In this document: one piece after another, positions 59,445-59,522 of the stretch
Numbering within the stretch: the stretch's first letter is position 1
Layout: each line of letters opens with the position of its first letter
From: Roseomonas populi
GTDB lineage: Bacteria; Pseudomonadota; Alphaproteobacteria; Acetobacterales; Acetobacteraceae
Assembly: GCF_024594815.1 (NCBI RefSeq)
Contig: NZ_JANJOU010000024.1
Span: forward strand, 1 to 59,522
Direction: 5' to 3'
DNA length: 59,522 bases
Notes under the pieces: generated by a model
Databases searched by the model: none
Seen by the model: the letters and a program-made list of their open reading frames with translations, nothing else
What the model was told of the DNA's origin: nothing
Position numbers and translations under genes: made by a program

Positions 59445-59522
59445 GGGGCGGCCCTTCGGCCGCCGCGGGGTTGTGGGCTGGGGCGGGCCGTCGGCCGCCG
59501 CGGCGTTTTGGGAGGGGGCGGG
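59445..59522. repeat. Two GC-rich hairpin repeats at window end
   Basis: GGGGCGGCCCTTCGGCCGCCGCGGGG (from about 59445) and a similar GGGGCGGGCCGTCGGCCGCCGCGGCG (from about 59481) are near-identical direct repeats, each able to fold as GGCC-loop-GGCC hairpins. They continue the terminator region; the window ends in a third G-rich stretch. Confidence 0.7.

Noticed and set aside
59400-59522. CRISPR-like repeats at the window end
   Set aside because: Only two or three GC-rich hairpin copies without unique spacers; they continue a terminator region.

Overview
The window is about 59.5 kb of very GC-rich bacterial chromosome. Codon use, a class I lysyl-tRNA synthetase, two Bug-type tricarboxylate-transporter binding proteins and alphaproteobacterial families such as MmcB and TIGR01459 suggest an alphaproteobacterium, most likely Acetobacteraceae (Roseomonas-like). 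That placement is inferred from gene content, not from a marker-gene search. No tRNA, rRNA, CRISPR array, insertion sequence or integrase was recognised.

Layout. 1-5.7 kb: the 3' end of groEL with its terminator, a cold-shock protein, then a minus-strand run of small stress-type genes (GSP17M-like, TerB) behind a large DinG-type iron-sulfur helicase. 5.7-10 kb: class II fructose-bisphosphate aldolase, a catalase with an OxyR-like operator, and a MocR-type regulator. 10-15.2 kb: a catabolic-type (class II) HMG-CoA reductase paired with a Bug binding protein, a DUF1206 membrane protein, and overlapping convergent lipid kinase and PAP2 phosphatase genes. 15.3-20 kb: aspartate-semialdehyde dehydrogenase, and an operon of class I LysRS with an MprF-like membrane protein whose lysyltransferase domain is cut short.

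20-33.9 kb: a compact phage morphogenesis block behind a LexA-like S24 repressor. Its order is portal, scaffold, capsid, tail tubular A, tail tubular B, gp14-like internal protein, tail spike, probable small terminase, large terminase, membrane protein, SleB endolysin. This is the late-gene order of T7-like podoviruses, but no polymerase, replication gene, integrase or large ejection protein (gp15/gp16) is present. It is either a remnant prophage or a domesticated particle (gene-transfer-agent-like), and is the strongest candidate here for an undescribed system.

34-44 kb: housekeeping and envelope genes (DUF952, secreted hydrolase, EamA exporter, pyrD plus a HAD hydrolase, a small lipoprotein, a GH8 glucanase), then a phosphorelay set made of an Hpt protein, a hybrid histidine kinase and a divergent periplasmic binding protein whose start overlaps the kinase start. 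43.8-47.7 kb: a GntR regulator and a divergent operon for CoA transfer, enoyl-CoA hydration and a Bug binding protein, separated by a perfect 23-bp palindrome. 47.7-59.5 kb: a Na+/H+ antiporter, a dicarboxylate symporter, an 891-residue protein with five repeats of about 150 residues, a YgjP-type metallopeptidase, an acyltransferase, a DUF421 pair, a cupin, a DHDPS-family lyase, YcgN, MmcB and a DUF4142 protein.
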